Below are positions 1 through 13,282 of a DNA stretch of 64,000 nucleotides, piece after piece. Numbering within the stretch: position 1 is the stretch's first letter; each line of letters starts with the position of its first letter. The DNA is taken from the NCBI RefSeq assembly GCF_021347895.1, contig NC_067124.1, positions 17,846,521-17,910,520 on the forward strand, in the 5' to 3' direction. The notes below the pieces were generated by a model. The model was not told where the DNA came from. It saw only the letters and a program-made list of their open reading frames with translations, and ran no database searches. The position numbers and the translations under genes were made by a program. This DNA is from Acanthochromis polyacanthus (lineage: Eukaryota; Chordata; Actinopteri; Pomacentridae).

Positions 1-128
1 GTGCCAACAGGTGGAGTCAGAGAGCTGCAGGACTGAACGCTCAGCATCTTTTCTCAGGCAGTAGTTTGTCAGCAGAAGGGTGTGTGTGTTTTATGTTGAT
101 TTTTATGTGTGTGTGTTTTGTGTGTCAG

Positions 129-1921
129 GAGTTCCTGCAGAGGGCAGAGTTGGAGGCGGACCTTTCAGGTTTCTGTCAGAAGTTTGGATTTGATTTGCTG
201 CTGCTGATGACAATCTCCTTCACTGAGAACAAAGAGCCAATCAGAGAGCTCGCTGTGTTCAGCCACAGCACCACCTGCAGGGACCAGGTACACACTATAC
301 TACATACTACTAAACACTGTACTACAGGGCTCCAGACTGCAACTAAATGGTCACATTTTGCGACCAAAATTTGAGCGAGTGTGAGTAAATTTTTCATCTA
401 CTCGCGCAGGTGCGACCAGTAAATTTGCCGATTTAAAAAAAATAAAAAAAAATAAAAATTTAATTACTATTGAGTATTTTTTGGTGCTGACAAACTTCTG
501 CTCCACACTTCAGCCCAGTAGACAGTAATGGGCAAATGAGCTGGTTTACCAACCGACAATAACTCCAAAAGAAGAAGAAAGGAGACGAACACCAAAGAAG
601 AAGAAGGTGAGCGAGAGTGAGAGCGGGGCGGGGGGGCGAATAACGGTGAAGTTCCTGCTGTTTCACAAAGCCTTCATTTACGTTCAGCCTTATTTTTAAC
701 ACAAAATAAGGCTGAATTCTCCTTTCTTGTTTCCATTCCAGCTGCTTCTAAGTTTAGACACATCCTTTGCTAGACAGCAACAGCATGGAACAGTTTTCGT
801 TCGTCTTTACGGGAATTTTCAGACTTTTCAGCAGCATCTTCGTCATGTCAAGAAACCTTTCCTTAGAGAAACACTTCCTGTGCTGCTGGAATGGTCACAA
901 AATAAAAGCCCGTAGCATTAAAAATATGCCTTCAAAATAAAAGCCTGAAGGGAACGGTTATTTTAGCACTAGAAAAGAAAGGCTTGCTAAAATTGATGAA
1001 CTGATCAAAAGACATTTATAAGAGTAATTTACACGTGATTTGGTATAAATACATAACGTGCACATGCATAACACATGCCTGTACTCAGCACAAGGTCTTT
1101 TTTTATTACGGATCCGACGGAAATGATACATCAACTAAGTAGCCTTGGCGGAGTACTGCACTTTCTGAGTGCTTTTCTTGTTATGTTTTGTCAAGTGCTG
1201 CACAGTGAACTGTTAATTGAAAACATAGTTTCCGCATTTACTGTGCAAGTATTTATCAGTAATACAGTTAAAATGAGAGGAAATGTGAATATTTACTTTG
1301 CAAGTCGATTTTGGTGTGCGCCCCTAAATTTTCTGGTTGTGCTCCTAAAATTTTAAGTTCGGGGCCACTGTGCTCCTCGGAAAAAAAGTTAGTCTGGAGC
1401 CCTGTACTAGACACTGTATTACATGTTACTAAACACTGTACTACATGTTATTACACACTGATACACACTGATGTGAGTTGTGTTTGTCAGTGTTGTCATG
1501 ATGACCCAGGTGTTCTCCCTCCTCAGGTGAGCCAGTACCTGGAGCAGGCCCATAGCCCCGCCCTCGACCTCAGTCCAATCAGCTGCCCCCATCGTCTTCT
1601 CTCAGCCTATCAGCAGGGTAAGATCCCGTGAACTAACAAACAGGTAAACATGGCAAGAAGCCCTGATTGGTTGTCTCTCACCACGGTTTCTGTCTCCTAG
1701 GAAACACACTGGCATCCAGGAAGAAGCTCCTCCCCATTGTGAAGGATTTCCTGAGGGAGAGGGATGGAGACAGTCGCCTTGCAGATGGCGAGGAGGAGGA
1801 GTCTGGGGTCCCTCCCACCCCGATGAACAGCCTAGTAGAGGGCTGTCCTCTGGATGGGGGGCTGCCAAGCATCAGTGCCCAGGACCTGGAGGAGAAGTTC
1901 AGCAAGATGGCCAACAACTGA
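129..1921 (+). CDS. prune1: prune1, 3' end (last three coding exons)
   Basis: Three exons join in phase: 129-287, 1527-1617 and 1701-1921 (TGA 1919-1921). The first begins EFLQRAELEADLSGFCQKFG and carries the end of the DHHA2 domain (LLLMTISFTENKEPIRELAVFS). The last ends with the signature PPTPMNSLVEGCPLDGGLP, which closely resembles the C-terminus of vertebrate PRUNE1. Prune proteins are DHH-superfamily phosphohydrolases (short-chain exopolyphosphatase / cAMP phosphodiesterase activity) that act in the cytosol in migration and neurodevelopment; the catalytic DHH part lies upstream of this window. The 1.24-kb intron between the first two exons holds a TIR-flanked repeat (325-1404). The gene shares strand with bnipl downstream, as in human PRUNE1-BNIPL. 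PRUNE2 is the main alternative, but its long insert and fused BCH domain are absent because the stop codon follows directly. Confidence 0.9.
325..1404. mobile_element. non-autonomous DNA transposon (hAT-like ends) in a prune1 intron
   Basis: The element starts CAGGGCTCCAGACT (325-338) and ends with the exact inverse AGTCTGGAGCCCTG (1391-1404). It is flanked by a 5-bp direct repeat TACTA (320-324 and 1405-1409). The CAG start and the subterminal GCGACC/GTGCGCC-type repeats resemble hAT-family ends, but an 8-bp target duplication is not clear because the flank is itself a degenerate CACTGTACTA repeat. No transposase is readable inside; the short frames at 460-915 and 1075-1356 look non-coding. 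Confidence 0.65.
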
Positions 1922-3884
1922 CCAAGTTCTGATCCATCATCCTGATCCAGGTCCTTCAGAACCAACAGGTTCTGATCTAGATCAAAAAGATCCTACAGAT
2001 TCAGATCCAAAAGATCCAGATGCAACAGATCTAACCTTCAGAATAAGAGCCTTCAGAATAAGAGCCTACTGTTGGTGGGATTGGTGGCCTTCTGGAGTTT
2101 CTCAGCCAAAAACAGTCGATGCCAAACTGAGAGTTCAGATCATCAGAGACGGAAACAAAGACGACATGAACAGACACACTGAGCTGAACCAGAACCTGCT
2201 CACAGAACAGAATACCTTAGAACCTGAGTCTGTTGGTACACAGAGAAATCAGCACAGAGTCCAGATCACAGAACCAGAACTAGCTACAGAACCTCAGCTC
2301 TCAGAAAACTCACAGCAGAAGAGCTTCACAGATTTAAAGGTTTATTCTGGTTTGTTGCTAATTAATGTCTATTTTGTGTCTGTGGGTCAGAATATGTGGC
2401 TGTTGGATGATCTTCATTATTCATCTGTGATATACAGTTCCCTAAATGCCTCATAGTCATCTTTAATGCTGCAGTTTCCAGATGTTCCCTAAACGCCTCA
2501 CATTCATCAGTAGATGCTGCAGATTCCAGATGTTCACTAGACGTCTCACTAGTCTCCTTCAGTTACTGCAGCAGTTCAGAGACCAAACATTCGTTTGCAG
2601 AGTCACGAGTTCTGATGTCACATTTACCTGAAACCAGGTGAGTTTATCTACCTGAACTGTTTTCTGTTAGCTTAGCTTTTCATTAGCACAGTTGATGGTT
2701 TTCATTTAGCTGTGGGAAACTCTGATTGTCATGGTTTGTAACTCTGCTGCTGTGACTTTATGTGGTGTTTTTCTTCTTCTCTGGTTCACTTGGCTGACCT
2801 GCTCTCTGCTCACCAGGTTAGTCTGTCTCTCTTCGAGCCTCCTTCTCAGCTCATATGTCAGAGATAAAGTCAGTGTGACCCACAGGTACATAACAGACAC
2901 ACTAATGAAAACACAGCAGCATGATCCCATTAGGAAATATTAATAAATAGAATTTAATTCACGTCATCACCCTGAGTTTTGTTTTGTATTTTACAGACAA
3001 CAGCGAACATATTAATAAGAATAAGCTGTAGATCTTGATTTGTTTTATAGAATGAAATTTGAAATGAGACATTTCCAAAGACAATCATCTGTTTCTAAAT
3101 GAAGACATTCAGGTTTAAAATAAAGATTCAACTGAAACACACTGCAGCTTCAGTCTGATCATGACTGCAGGACTTTCACAATAAGGGCCCCAAGAAAGGC
3201 AGAGCTTTAATTGTGAAACGGGAAGAGGAAATCTGCAGAAATAGGAAGTTGCCACAAACAGTTAAAGATGAAGCATTTGTTACCTAAAGGTTGGTTTGGA
3301 CTTTTCTGATTCCACCTGCTGCAGTTTAAATCTTTGACCTGAAACCTGCTTTTCATATAAACTGTATTTGTGTTTGTCGTGAAACTGAAGATAAATGTGA
3401 GAATCAGGACATTTTAAAGGCACAGAAACATGAGCAGCTTTTCTCTTTCTCTATTTCTGTTCTTCTACTGAAGCTTCTTGGTCCAAATCATCACAAACAA
3501 GTTTTACTTTTGTAATTTGTAAGGTACTAGTGAAATGTTTGACTTTAATGTGTTATCATTTATATTTTTAAAAACCTGTTGTTTTCTCATAATTCTGACA
3601 GTTTCCAAATAAAAAGTCCAACTGCAGATATTTGAGCAGTGTCTTCTCACAGAAAAAACATTCGACTAAGTGAAAGAAACGACTGATTTCTGATCATAAA
3701 AAAGATAAATATTTGATTTCTGATCATTAAAGTTGAAGAAATAAATAATTTTTCTCATGTATTTCTAATTTGAAGCTCAGAAACATGTAAATTCTTCACT
3801 TATATTTGCTGGTTGTTAAAACACAATCTGTTCACATCAAACTCTAGGGCGGGCTTTAGGACCCTGAGGGCTCCTGCATCTTCC

Positions 3885-3980
3885 TCCTGCTTTAAATAAC
3901 CTCTGCAGCTGATTGGTCGAACTTAATGAGTCAGCCTGCAGCTCCTTTGTGCCTCACCTGTCTACACAGAGCAGGTGAGT
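3885..3980 (+). promoter_or_regulatory. candidate bnipl promoter / non-coding first exon
   Basis: Within 90 bp there are a TATA-like tract (TTTAAATAA, about 3890), an inverted CCAAT box (GATTGGTCG, about 3911), an AP-1 consensus (TGAGTCA, about 3926) and then a strong splice-donor match (CAG/GTGAGT near 3974). The order fits a core promoter followed by a short 5' UTR exon spliced toward the ATG exon at 4168. This is inference from motif order only. Confidence 0.3.
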
Positions 3981-4044
3981 GTCAACCAATCAGACGGTGG
4001 CTTTGTTGTGAAATGCAGACTGACAGGGCGAGCAAGTCCCACGC

Positions 4045-4048
<4 letters not shown>

Positions 4049-4086
<38 letters not shown>

Positions 4087-4087
4087 G
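4049..4087. repeat. (GA)n microsatellite
   Basis: Near-pure AG dinucleotide tract with one CG interruption, about 80 bp upstream of the bnipl ATG. Reading frames through it are artefacts. Confidence 0.95.
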
Positions 4088-4167
4088 AAAAAAAAGGCAC
4101 ACAGACACCAGACATCCAGCTGGTCATACATGCCGGTCAGAACACATCTTGATATCACTGTGACATC

Positions 4168-7100
4168 ATGAGCTCCTCTGGTGAGAACGTGGATGGACAT
4201 ACGGAGAACAGGTACGTTAAATATTCAGAACCAAGCAGATCGAGTTTCTGTGTGTGTTTGTGTTTCCTGTCTCTGAAAAAACAGGAACATGCTTTTGATG
4301 CTGACACTGGTTCCTCCTGAGGGTCAGTTAGAGCATCGTCATGCTGTGTTCACTGCTCTATGTTGATGAGTTTCCTGCAGCCTTCTTGAGAACCCACGTA
4401 GACCCCACAAGAACCCTGGAAGTTCCTCACGAACATGGAATCTCTTGAAGAAAACCTGAACCCTGTAAAAGTGAACCTCCTTTAAACACCTGAACTCCTC
4501 TCATTTAACATTGAGAATCTTTTAGGAACCCTGAAAACACTTCAAGCAACCTGGAACCTCTTCAGACACCGTTGCAATCTCATCAATTACTTATAGAAAA
4601 AACTTCAAGATCCATAGCAATTCCTCAATATGCCTCTTCAGTATATCTGGTTCTTCATGAGGAACTCCTTTAAGTACTCCTGGAACATCTCGAAATTCCA
4701 TGGGAAGCCATGATTCTCTTTAAGCACCCTGGGTTATCTTCAAAAACACATTTACCTTCTTCAAACTCTACTGCAGCTTTTTAAAGGAAATCACACCAAG
4801 AGCCCTTGAGCATCCCAAAGATACCCTAAGAACGTCTCAATTGAATTAGAACCTCCATAGAACACCTGCATTCCTCTCAGGTAAACTTTGCTCTCTCTTA
4901 GTAACTCTTGGGTGACTTCAAAAACACTGGCACCTCCTAAAGAGACTCAAAGCCCATTTCAAGAGTCTTAGAATCTCCCTAAAACACTCAAATTCCACTC
5001 AGGTAAAATGTGGACCCTCCTAGGAACCCTTGAACCCTTTCCACCAACCTGGAACTTCCTCAGGAATCCACAGAAAAACCACAAGACCCCTGGAAGTTTC
5101 TCCTTCTTTGTTTTATTTTTTAAAAAAAGCATGTGGAATCTCCACCAGAACCCGTGAACCTCCCTAAACGAGTCTCTGAACCTCCTTAGAACACCTGAAT
5201 TTCTGTCAGGTAAAATGTAGGAACCCTGGAACTCTTTCAAAGAGCTCAAAACCTCCTCAAAAACACCTGGAACCTCTACAAACATTATCGCAGCCTCTTC
5301 AACAAGTATGGGTAACTCCATTAGCAACCATGGAACCACGCTGAGCCTGTGTCAAGTCTGAGAACCCCTTTAGGACACCTCTCAAGTAACATTGGGATCT
5401 TCTTAAGAACCCTAAAATGCCTTCAATTACACTGGGACCTGCTCCAACACAGATGCTATCTCCCCAAGTATTTATGATAATCTCATTAAGAACCCAGGAA
5501 ATTACTCCAGCACCTTCTTCATTTTATGTGCAACCTCCTCAAGGACTTATGGAGCCCACCAAGTAAGCACACCTGTACGGACCATGCTGACAGGTTCTCC
5601 TAAGTGGATGTTTAGTGTTGCTTTATCCCAGTCAGACACTGAAGGCACCACAGTGGAAACATGAGCCCTAACCCGAAGAGGTCCGCCCACTTTCTGCTGC
5701 ACACCTGATCTCCTTCACCTGTGACCTGCACACAAAAACATATACACAGGTGTGGTTGCCTGGCTGGGTGTGTCCTCTCAACTACAACAAACACAGGAAC
5801 AATAGAGCCCCGCCCCCCTCACCTGCTCAGATATGTCAGTCTGAGTGAACTGGTTTGTTTAGTCTGATCCGATTAAGATTTTCAGAGAACGACACGACAA
5901 TTTCTGGACCGACATGCCGAACTGAGGAGCGCTACCTGCCAAACCAGACAGGTGAGAGTCACTGGACTGCACCTTTCTGTTCAACATGCAAACCAGGAAG
6001 AAGCTTAAAATGAAAGAAAAGTGAATGGAGTCTGGTTTAGAGGAGTTAACAGCTGTGTGTGTGCAGGTGTTATACAGGTGTCATTGAGGAGATCTGACGT
6101 GGTATTTTTAGACATTTACCAACTAAAAAAAAAAAATCTGTTAATCAAAAACTAATCAGCAGATGGATAAAAATATTGATCAGCTGCTATCTGTCCATAC
6201 ATATATATGACACCAACAGATTTTACAGCTGAAACAGTGAAATGACCTCAGATCTAATCAGCCACAGAAACATATGACTCCTCTGAGCAAATTACAGTAC
6301 TTCACGTTGTCTGGCAGTACTTTCACTGCAGCGCTGGACCTGAATACTAAGTGATAAAAACCACAAACTCCTGATTCTAGTTTCAGCTGAGATGGAAACA
6401 AAAACTGAGCAGCTTTAACTGTGGAGTCAAAGTCAAACAGCAGCTGATCCTCAGGAGTCCAGAGTGTCCCTGAACGCAACGTGGATCAAAGATTCGCTCA
6501 TAGAGAAACAGAAATCTAAAAGGCTAAAAATAGCAAATATTTTTTACAGAACTTGATCCTAGATCTAGTCTGCATGTCTTGTGGAGGTGGGGGAGCTTGG
6601 GGTGGGACACTGTTATTGAAGAATTTCATGAATTGTGGAAAGAAGCTGTTGGCCATTCTGGAAGTTCTTTCTCGGATGGATCTGAACCTTCGACTTGATG
6701 GTAGCTGCTGAAACAGATGATGGGCAGGATGTGAGGAATCCCTGATGATTCAGTCTGCACGTTGCAGGGAGTAGGAGGTGTAGATGGTGGTGATATCTGG
6801 TAGTGGAACCCTGATGATTCTACCAGCTGTTTTTATGACCTGCTGTATGACTGCCTGCTCCACCTTCATGCAGCTGCTGAACCGGATAGCCACACAGGAG
6901 GTCAGCACGCTCTCAATGGCACACCTGTAGAAATTTATCAACAGTTTCTGTGGTAGCTTCTCTCTCCACAACTTCCTCAGGTAGTAGAGATGCTGCTGGT
7001 CCTCGCTAATGACTGATTCATCGATTTACTGACACCTGAAGCACAGCTGGTTGCAGATTTTCTCTGTTGATGTTTGCAGACATCACTTTGTTCTGTTTAC

Positions 7101-9894
7101 TGTTAGAAAGTAAATGAGTTATTTTAGTTTTTAACCTATGTTAATTTATTTGTAATTACTTGCACTTTATAACAAATACATCCGCAGAAGAAGAAACCTC
7201 AGAGATGTTATCATCCAATCAGAGAGACGACATCATTCACAGATGCTACCTTTGTGTTTGGCTCCTACAGAGCTGCTGCAGAGCCCAGCAACATCCAGGA
7301 CATGGAGCTGAGAGAGGAGTGGCAGGACGACGGCTTCCCCAGGTCACACCTCACCTGACTGTTAAAAAGAGACAGGGGGCAGCAGAGGGGAGTTAACTGA
7401 GGCTAGCTTGATTAACACTGATGCTGACTGATGCTGACTCATACTGACAAAAATTGACTAATGCTAATCCGTACTGGCAGATGTTAAAAGAAGCTAACTG
7501 GTTCTATCTGATACAAACTGATGCTAACAGAAGCTAAAAGATGCTAACATTGATAGCTGCTTACAAACATCTGTGTGTAATATGCAGAACAGTATCTTTA
7601 ATAACAATATTTTTTTATCTCTCTGGTTCTGTGTCTGGGTGTCGGTGGTTCAGACCGCTGCCAGAAGACTGTGGGAGTCCGGAGGAGGCAGAGAGTCCAG
7701 CGAAAGGCGCCAGAGCACCTGGTGAAAATAGAGTTTCTATTTCACAGCTTTATTACAGTCTGATTCCACTATCAATGAACAGACGAGTGCTACCCTGCTA
7801 TCCTCCTCCCTTTCATCCCCACGGTCACCCCAATTCCCCAAGGCAGATGGCGCCTTCTCTGAGCCTGGTTCTGTCTGAGGGTTTTTTCCCCTCCCTGTTA
7901 AAGGGTTTGGGTTTTTTGGTTCCTTCTCACCGTCCCTGACAGTTTACTCAAAGCTAATCCAAAGGAAACTTTGGATTGTTGGGTTTTCTGTAGTTCATAA
8001 GGTCTTTAATATGTTAAATGACATATGTCGTAAATTAGCGCTACATAAATAAAAAAATTAAACTGAATGAAACTGAATTTGGGCTGCACAGTGGCGGTTA
8101 GTTGCTTTGCCTTGCAGCTAGAAGATCCCCGGTTCACGTCCTCGCCCTCACAGGATGGAGTTTGCATGTTCTCTCTGTGCATGTGTGGGCTTTCTCCAGG
8201 TTCTCTGGCTTCCTCCCACCATCTAAAATATGCTGAGGTTAACTGTTTATTCTAAATTGTCTGTCAGTGTGAATGTGAGTGTGATTGTTTGTCTGTATAT
8301 GTAGCCCTGTGACAGACTGGTGACCTGTCCAGGGTGACCCCTGCCTTTGCCCCAAATCAACTAGGGTACATTCCAACCCCCCGCGACTCTGATGAGGATT
8401 ACATGGTGTAATGATGATGGATGAATTGAACTGAAAAATAAAAGTGTTCAGCTGTAGCTTATGCTACCTCTCTGTATTTCCTGCTTCGCCCCCTGTCTTC
8501 TCCTTAGCCCCGCCCACCAGCCTTGCCCTGTCAGGTACAGTCGGAGGCGCAGCTAAGAAGCGTCTAGTGGCTCCATCTCTCAGTCTCACTTTGGGCCGCC
8601 GAGACTCTCATGACCTGAACGATAGCTTTTCAGCAGCAGCGCTGTCTGCGACGGACGATACACCATCTCTCGACATCAACCTGGAGGCTCTGGAGACGCC
8701 GTCAGACAGCGAGTCGGGAACGCTGCCCGACAGCAACCCCGACCTGGAATGGGAAGGTAAGACACAAACTCACTGAAGATGCAGATTTACCTTTCTGATA
8801 CTTGACCTCTGACCTCTAACTGACAGATGACCTGCCTCGTGTGGGGAGAGGCGGGGCCGTGGGCGTGGCCACAAGCCCAGTGGAGATATCTGAAGGTCTG
8901 ATGGAGCTGGACCGGGTGGACAGCAAAGGGCGCCGCTGGAGGAGGTTCTGTATCGCTGGACACGAGTACCACGTAAACATGAGCGTCCTGGAACCGTATC
9001 TGCAGGTCCTGTCACATGGAGGTCAGAGGTCAAACACACACACTGAAACACACCTGTAACACACATGTAGCACAGCTGTACCACACCTGGAAAACATCTA
9101 TAACAGACCTGAAATGCACAAAAGACACAGTTGTAACACACCTGGAACACAATAGACGAACACCTGCAGGGAGGTCAGGTCTGGTGTGCACCTGTGTCAC
9201 TGTAGCCATGACGTATTTGTTTGGTTGAATATGACTGTCTGCGATTGGTCATCAGGTTACTATGGAGACGGGATGAATGCCATCATCCTGTTCACTTCCT
9301 GTTATCTGCCAGAGAACACCGTGGAGGACTACGAGTATGTCATGGACAACCTGTTCAGGTGAGTCTGGATCTGTAGACAGGGGAGGAGTGTGAGCACTAC
9401 ACGAACACCTGGTGAACACCTGGACACAGCTGTAACGGCATGTCTGTGTACCTGCAGGTATATTGTGGGGACCCTGGACCTGATGGTGTCAGAGAACTAC
9501 CTGCTGGTGTACCTGTGTGCCATGGCTCCCAGGAACAAACTGCCGGCCATCAAATGGCTGCACCAGTGCTACACCTCTATTGACAGGAGGTATGCTGGGT
9601 TCACTCACCCAGACAGCCCTGTGGCGCAGAGGCGACACCTTTAAGGGTTGTTAGTGAGTGCACCTTGTTTCCATGACAACAGAGACATCACTACTGTCTC
9701 TCTGACCTGTCTGCTTCACCTGTCCGTCTCTCTCAGGTTGAAGAAGGACCTGAAGGGGCTGTTGGTCGTCCATCCTGCCTGGTACATTAAAGCTCTGATC
9801 ACGGTGGTGAAACCTTTCATCAGGTCTGAAAACGCACACACACACACGCACACACACACGCACGCACGCACGCACGCACGCACGCATGCACGCA

Positions 9895-9949
<55 letters not shown>

Positions 9950-10942
9950 TCACCATAGCAACAATCTGTGTCCACAGTGAGAAGTTCAGCAGGAAGATCC
10001 GGTTTGTTCAGAGTCTCCAGCAGCTCTCCCAGTTCATCCCCACAGACCAGCTTCAGATCCCCGACGCCATCCGACAGTAAGTCCTGAAGGTCGCTGTGAT
10101 CCTCAGAACTCAGCCACTATGCTGGACTTGTAGGTTCTTTGACTCATTTTCAGTGTTGTCCAATAAGCTCCCATTCTAACTGCCGGGTGGGGAGTCCCAG
10201 GTATTTATTGTCACCTCAAATCAAATGACTCATGGTGTGAAATCACCAGGTGAGGGACATCTAAACTGCCAGGTGATGGATAACTGAAGGTGACAATAGT
10301 GGTGAAAGACAGTAAGTCTGGACAGAAGACATGAGAGAAGGAAAACGTGTTAACTGGAGGGTCTACAACACCTACCAGCTATTGTCACAGCACACCTCAG
10401 ATCCTAACCGGAGAGTTTCACAAACATTAACCAGACCTGTGAGTTCTGGGTTGGTAATGGACTAGTTGCAGTGAATACTAGAATGTCCTACCAGTCAGTT
10501 AGAAATGAAGATGAGTCAAAGAGCCAAAAAAATCCAGATTCCTTCTACTGAAGCTCTGAGAAACCCACCAGTAAGAACATTAACTGTGCTGTAGCTGATG
10601 TCTTCCTTCATCCATCATGATTCTACTGATTCTACTGTTGTTCTAAAGAAAGATACTGTTTTATTTATGTTGTTATCTTCGCAGCTGATTTGTTGGGTAC
10701 ATTGCTGCTGAAACTTGATGCTGCTTTGTTCTGAGCGTTAGACAAACAGTCTGGATTCTATTTCTGAGCTGCGGGAGAACCTCCATGCTTCCTGGTTTAT
10801 TGGTGGGAATGATAACTGACTGGATGTAGACGGAGTTCGGCAGCAGATGGCTTGGTTGGTTTCAGCTTCCCGGTGTTTGGTTCCACAGTGAACTGATGCT
10901 CTGATGTCCTTCTGCAGGTTTGATGAGAAGCAGAACAGATGA
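4168..10942 (+). CDS. bnipl: bnipl-like BCH-domain protein (BNIP2 family), complete
   Basis: Ten exons join in one frame of 358 codons including stop: 4168-4211, 7271-7342, 7654-7721, 8508-8756, 8827-9021, 9256-9358, 9458-9589, 9737-9823, 9978-10076 and 10918-10942. The N-terminal part carries the BNIP2-family motifs ELREEWQDDGFPRPLPED and RLVAPSLSLTLGRRD. From about residue 185 to 350 there is a BCH/CRAL-TRIO-like domain (SHGGYYGDGMNAIILF, YIVGTLDLMVSENYLLVYL, VVHPAWYIKAL, KFSRKIRFV). BCH proteins are cytosolic scaffolds that bind Rho GTPases, GAPs and each other to control cell shape and apoptosis. BNIPL rather than BNIP2 is favoured by the adjacent prune1 and by YIVGTLDLMV and HPAWYIKAL. 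The first exon is the least certain; its phase (2) fits the second exon exactly. Confidence 0.87.
4384..5560. repeat. degenerate minisatellite in bnipl intron 1
   Basis: About 1.2 kb of imperfect units of roughly 25-35 bp built on the theme AACCTCCTNAAGAACACCTGG, repeated dozens of times with heavy drift. It explains the long minus-strand frame at 4968-5339, which is repeat-derived. Confidence 0.75.
6550..7010 (-). mobile_element. LINE fragment, C-terminal reverse-transcriptase ORF end (CR1/L2-like)
   Basis: The minus-strand frame at 6971-6750 reads KLPQKLLINFYRCAIESVLT and then KTAGRIIRVPLPDITTIY, the conserved C-terminal tail of a common fish non-LTR retrotransposon. It continues in broken frames toward 6560 with a SHPAHHLFQQLPSS-like segment. 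It is 5'-truncated and defective, inside bnipl intron 1. Confidence 0.65.
7395..7555. repeat. degenerate GATGCTAACT short repeat
   Basis: Imperfect units of about 10 bp (GATGCTGACT / GATGCTAACT / AAGCTAAAA) in the intron after the second bnipl exon. Confidence 0.6.
7735..8065 (+). repeat. dispersed teleost repeat (GAGCCTGGTTCTG ... AAATTAAACTGAATGAA)
   Basis: The order GGCAGATGGCGCC, GAGCCTGGTTCTGTCTGAGG, CTTTGGATTGTTGGGTTTTC, GCGCTACATAAATAAA and a terminal AAACTGAATGAAACTGAATT matches a repeat I recognise as very common in percomorph genomes. It starts inside the third-exon donor region of bnipl and is intronic. The class is not settled. Confidence 0.6.
8075..8430 (+). repeat. tRNA-headed SINE-like repeat
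   Basis: It starts GGGCTGCACAGTGGCGGTTA, a box-A-like tRNA head, followed by a GGTTCACGTCC box-B-like site. The body GGAGTTTGCATGTTCTC ... GACCTGTCCAGGGTGACCCC and a GATGATGGATGAATTG tail follow. An opposite-strand copy lies at 22495-22800. Confidence 0.65.
9833..9946. repeat. (CA)n / (CACG)n compound microsatellite
   Basis: Pure CA tracts flank a CGCA-tetranucleotide core in the short bnipl intron between 9823 and 9978. The long frames here (threonine-histidine or cysteine-valine repeats) are artefacts. Confidence 0.95.
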
Positions 10943-11647
10943 CAGTGGATGAAGCTGGAGGTCAGAGGTGATGAGGAGAACGTCTGTCTTGCTGCTGTAC
11001 AGACGAACAGACTGAGGGTTATTACTGATGCTGCCTGAGTGTTGGAGGAGATTGGTGTTCTCCAACACCCACAAGAACATCAGGTTCCCTGAGGAAAGTG
11101 TGGAGATGTCTTCAGTCTGAGATAAGAACAGCGGTGTTCAGACTCTGGGTGACTTTTCCTTTAACTGATCTGGGAGGTTTGCTTGAACTGTTTCAGATGC
11201 TTCAGTGATCTAAAAACATCAGATGCTGATGTTATTGAGAAATCAGCAGCATCCTGATGTTTCTATGCCGACAAACTGAACTTGTTGTCATAGCAACAGC
11301 GTGAAGCCTCCATCCTGTTTATCTGCTGCCTTTACTTGGGTTTAATCTCCAGCTGCAGGAACATGTGTTCAACCTGCTGCACGCCTATAATAAAAGCACC
11401 GGTCGAACAGGTTCTACAAGTCCATTCTCTGGTTTATTTTATGGTTCTGATTCCGGTTCTGGTTCTGGCAGGTGTGAGTGTTTCAGCCTGAAAACATGAA
11501 GCAGGAAGCGTTCTCTTACTGTCATGTTTTTAACTTAAATACAGTTTCTTGAACACGTTACTGTTGTTTTACAGATATTTTGTGCTTTGTTAAATTGCAA
11601 ATAATAACCAGTAAATCCACAGAAGAAGTATTTATATTTATTATTTA
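10943..11647. other. bnipl 3' UTR and downstream spacer
   Basis: Sequence after the bnipl stop, with a poly(A) signal AATAAA at 11389-11394 that fits a 3' UTR of about 460 bp. No other feature is seen before the Tc1 insertion at the TA dinucleotide 11646-11647. Confidence 0.6.

Positions 11648-13282
<1,635 letters not shown>

Larger units (their letters stand above)
1922..4167. other. prune1 3' UTR and prune1-bnipl intergenic region
   Basis: The sequence after the prune1 stop holds a degenerate GATC-rich repeat (about 1940-2050) and candidate poly(A) signals AATAAA at 3119-3124 and 3608-3613. I see no other gene. At 3885-3975 a possible bnipl upstream promoter or non-coding exon occurs, described separately. 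A (GA)n tract lies at 4049-4087. Confidence 0.5.

Noticed and set aside
1..128. Possible further prune1 exon at the left edge
   Set aside because: No frame continues the protein family and the stretch ends in a normal acceptor region, so it is read as intron.
9651..9956. Cysteine-valine repeat frames
   Set aside because: They are readings of the CA/CACG microsatellite.
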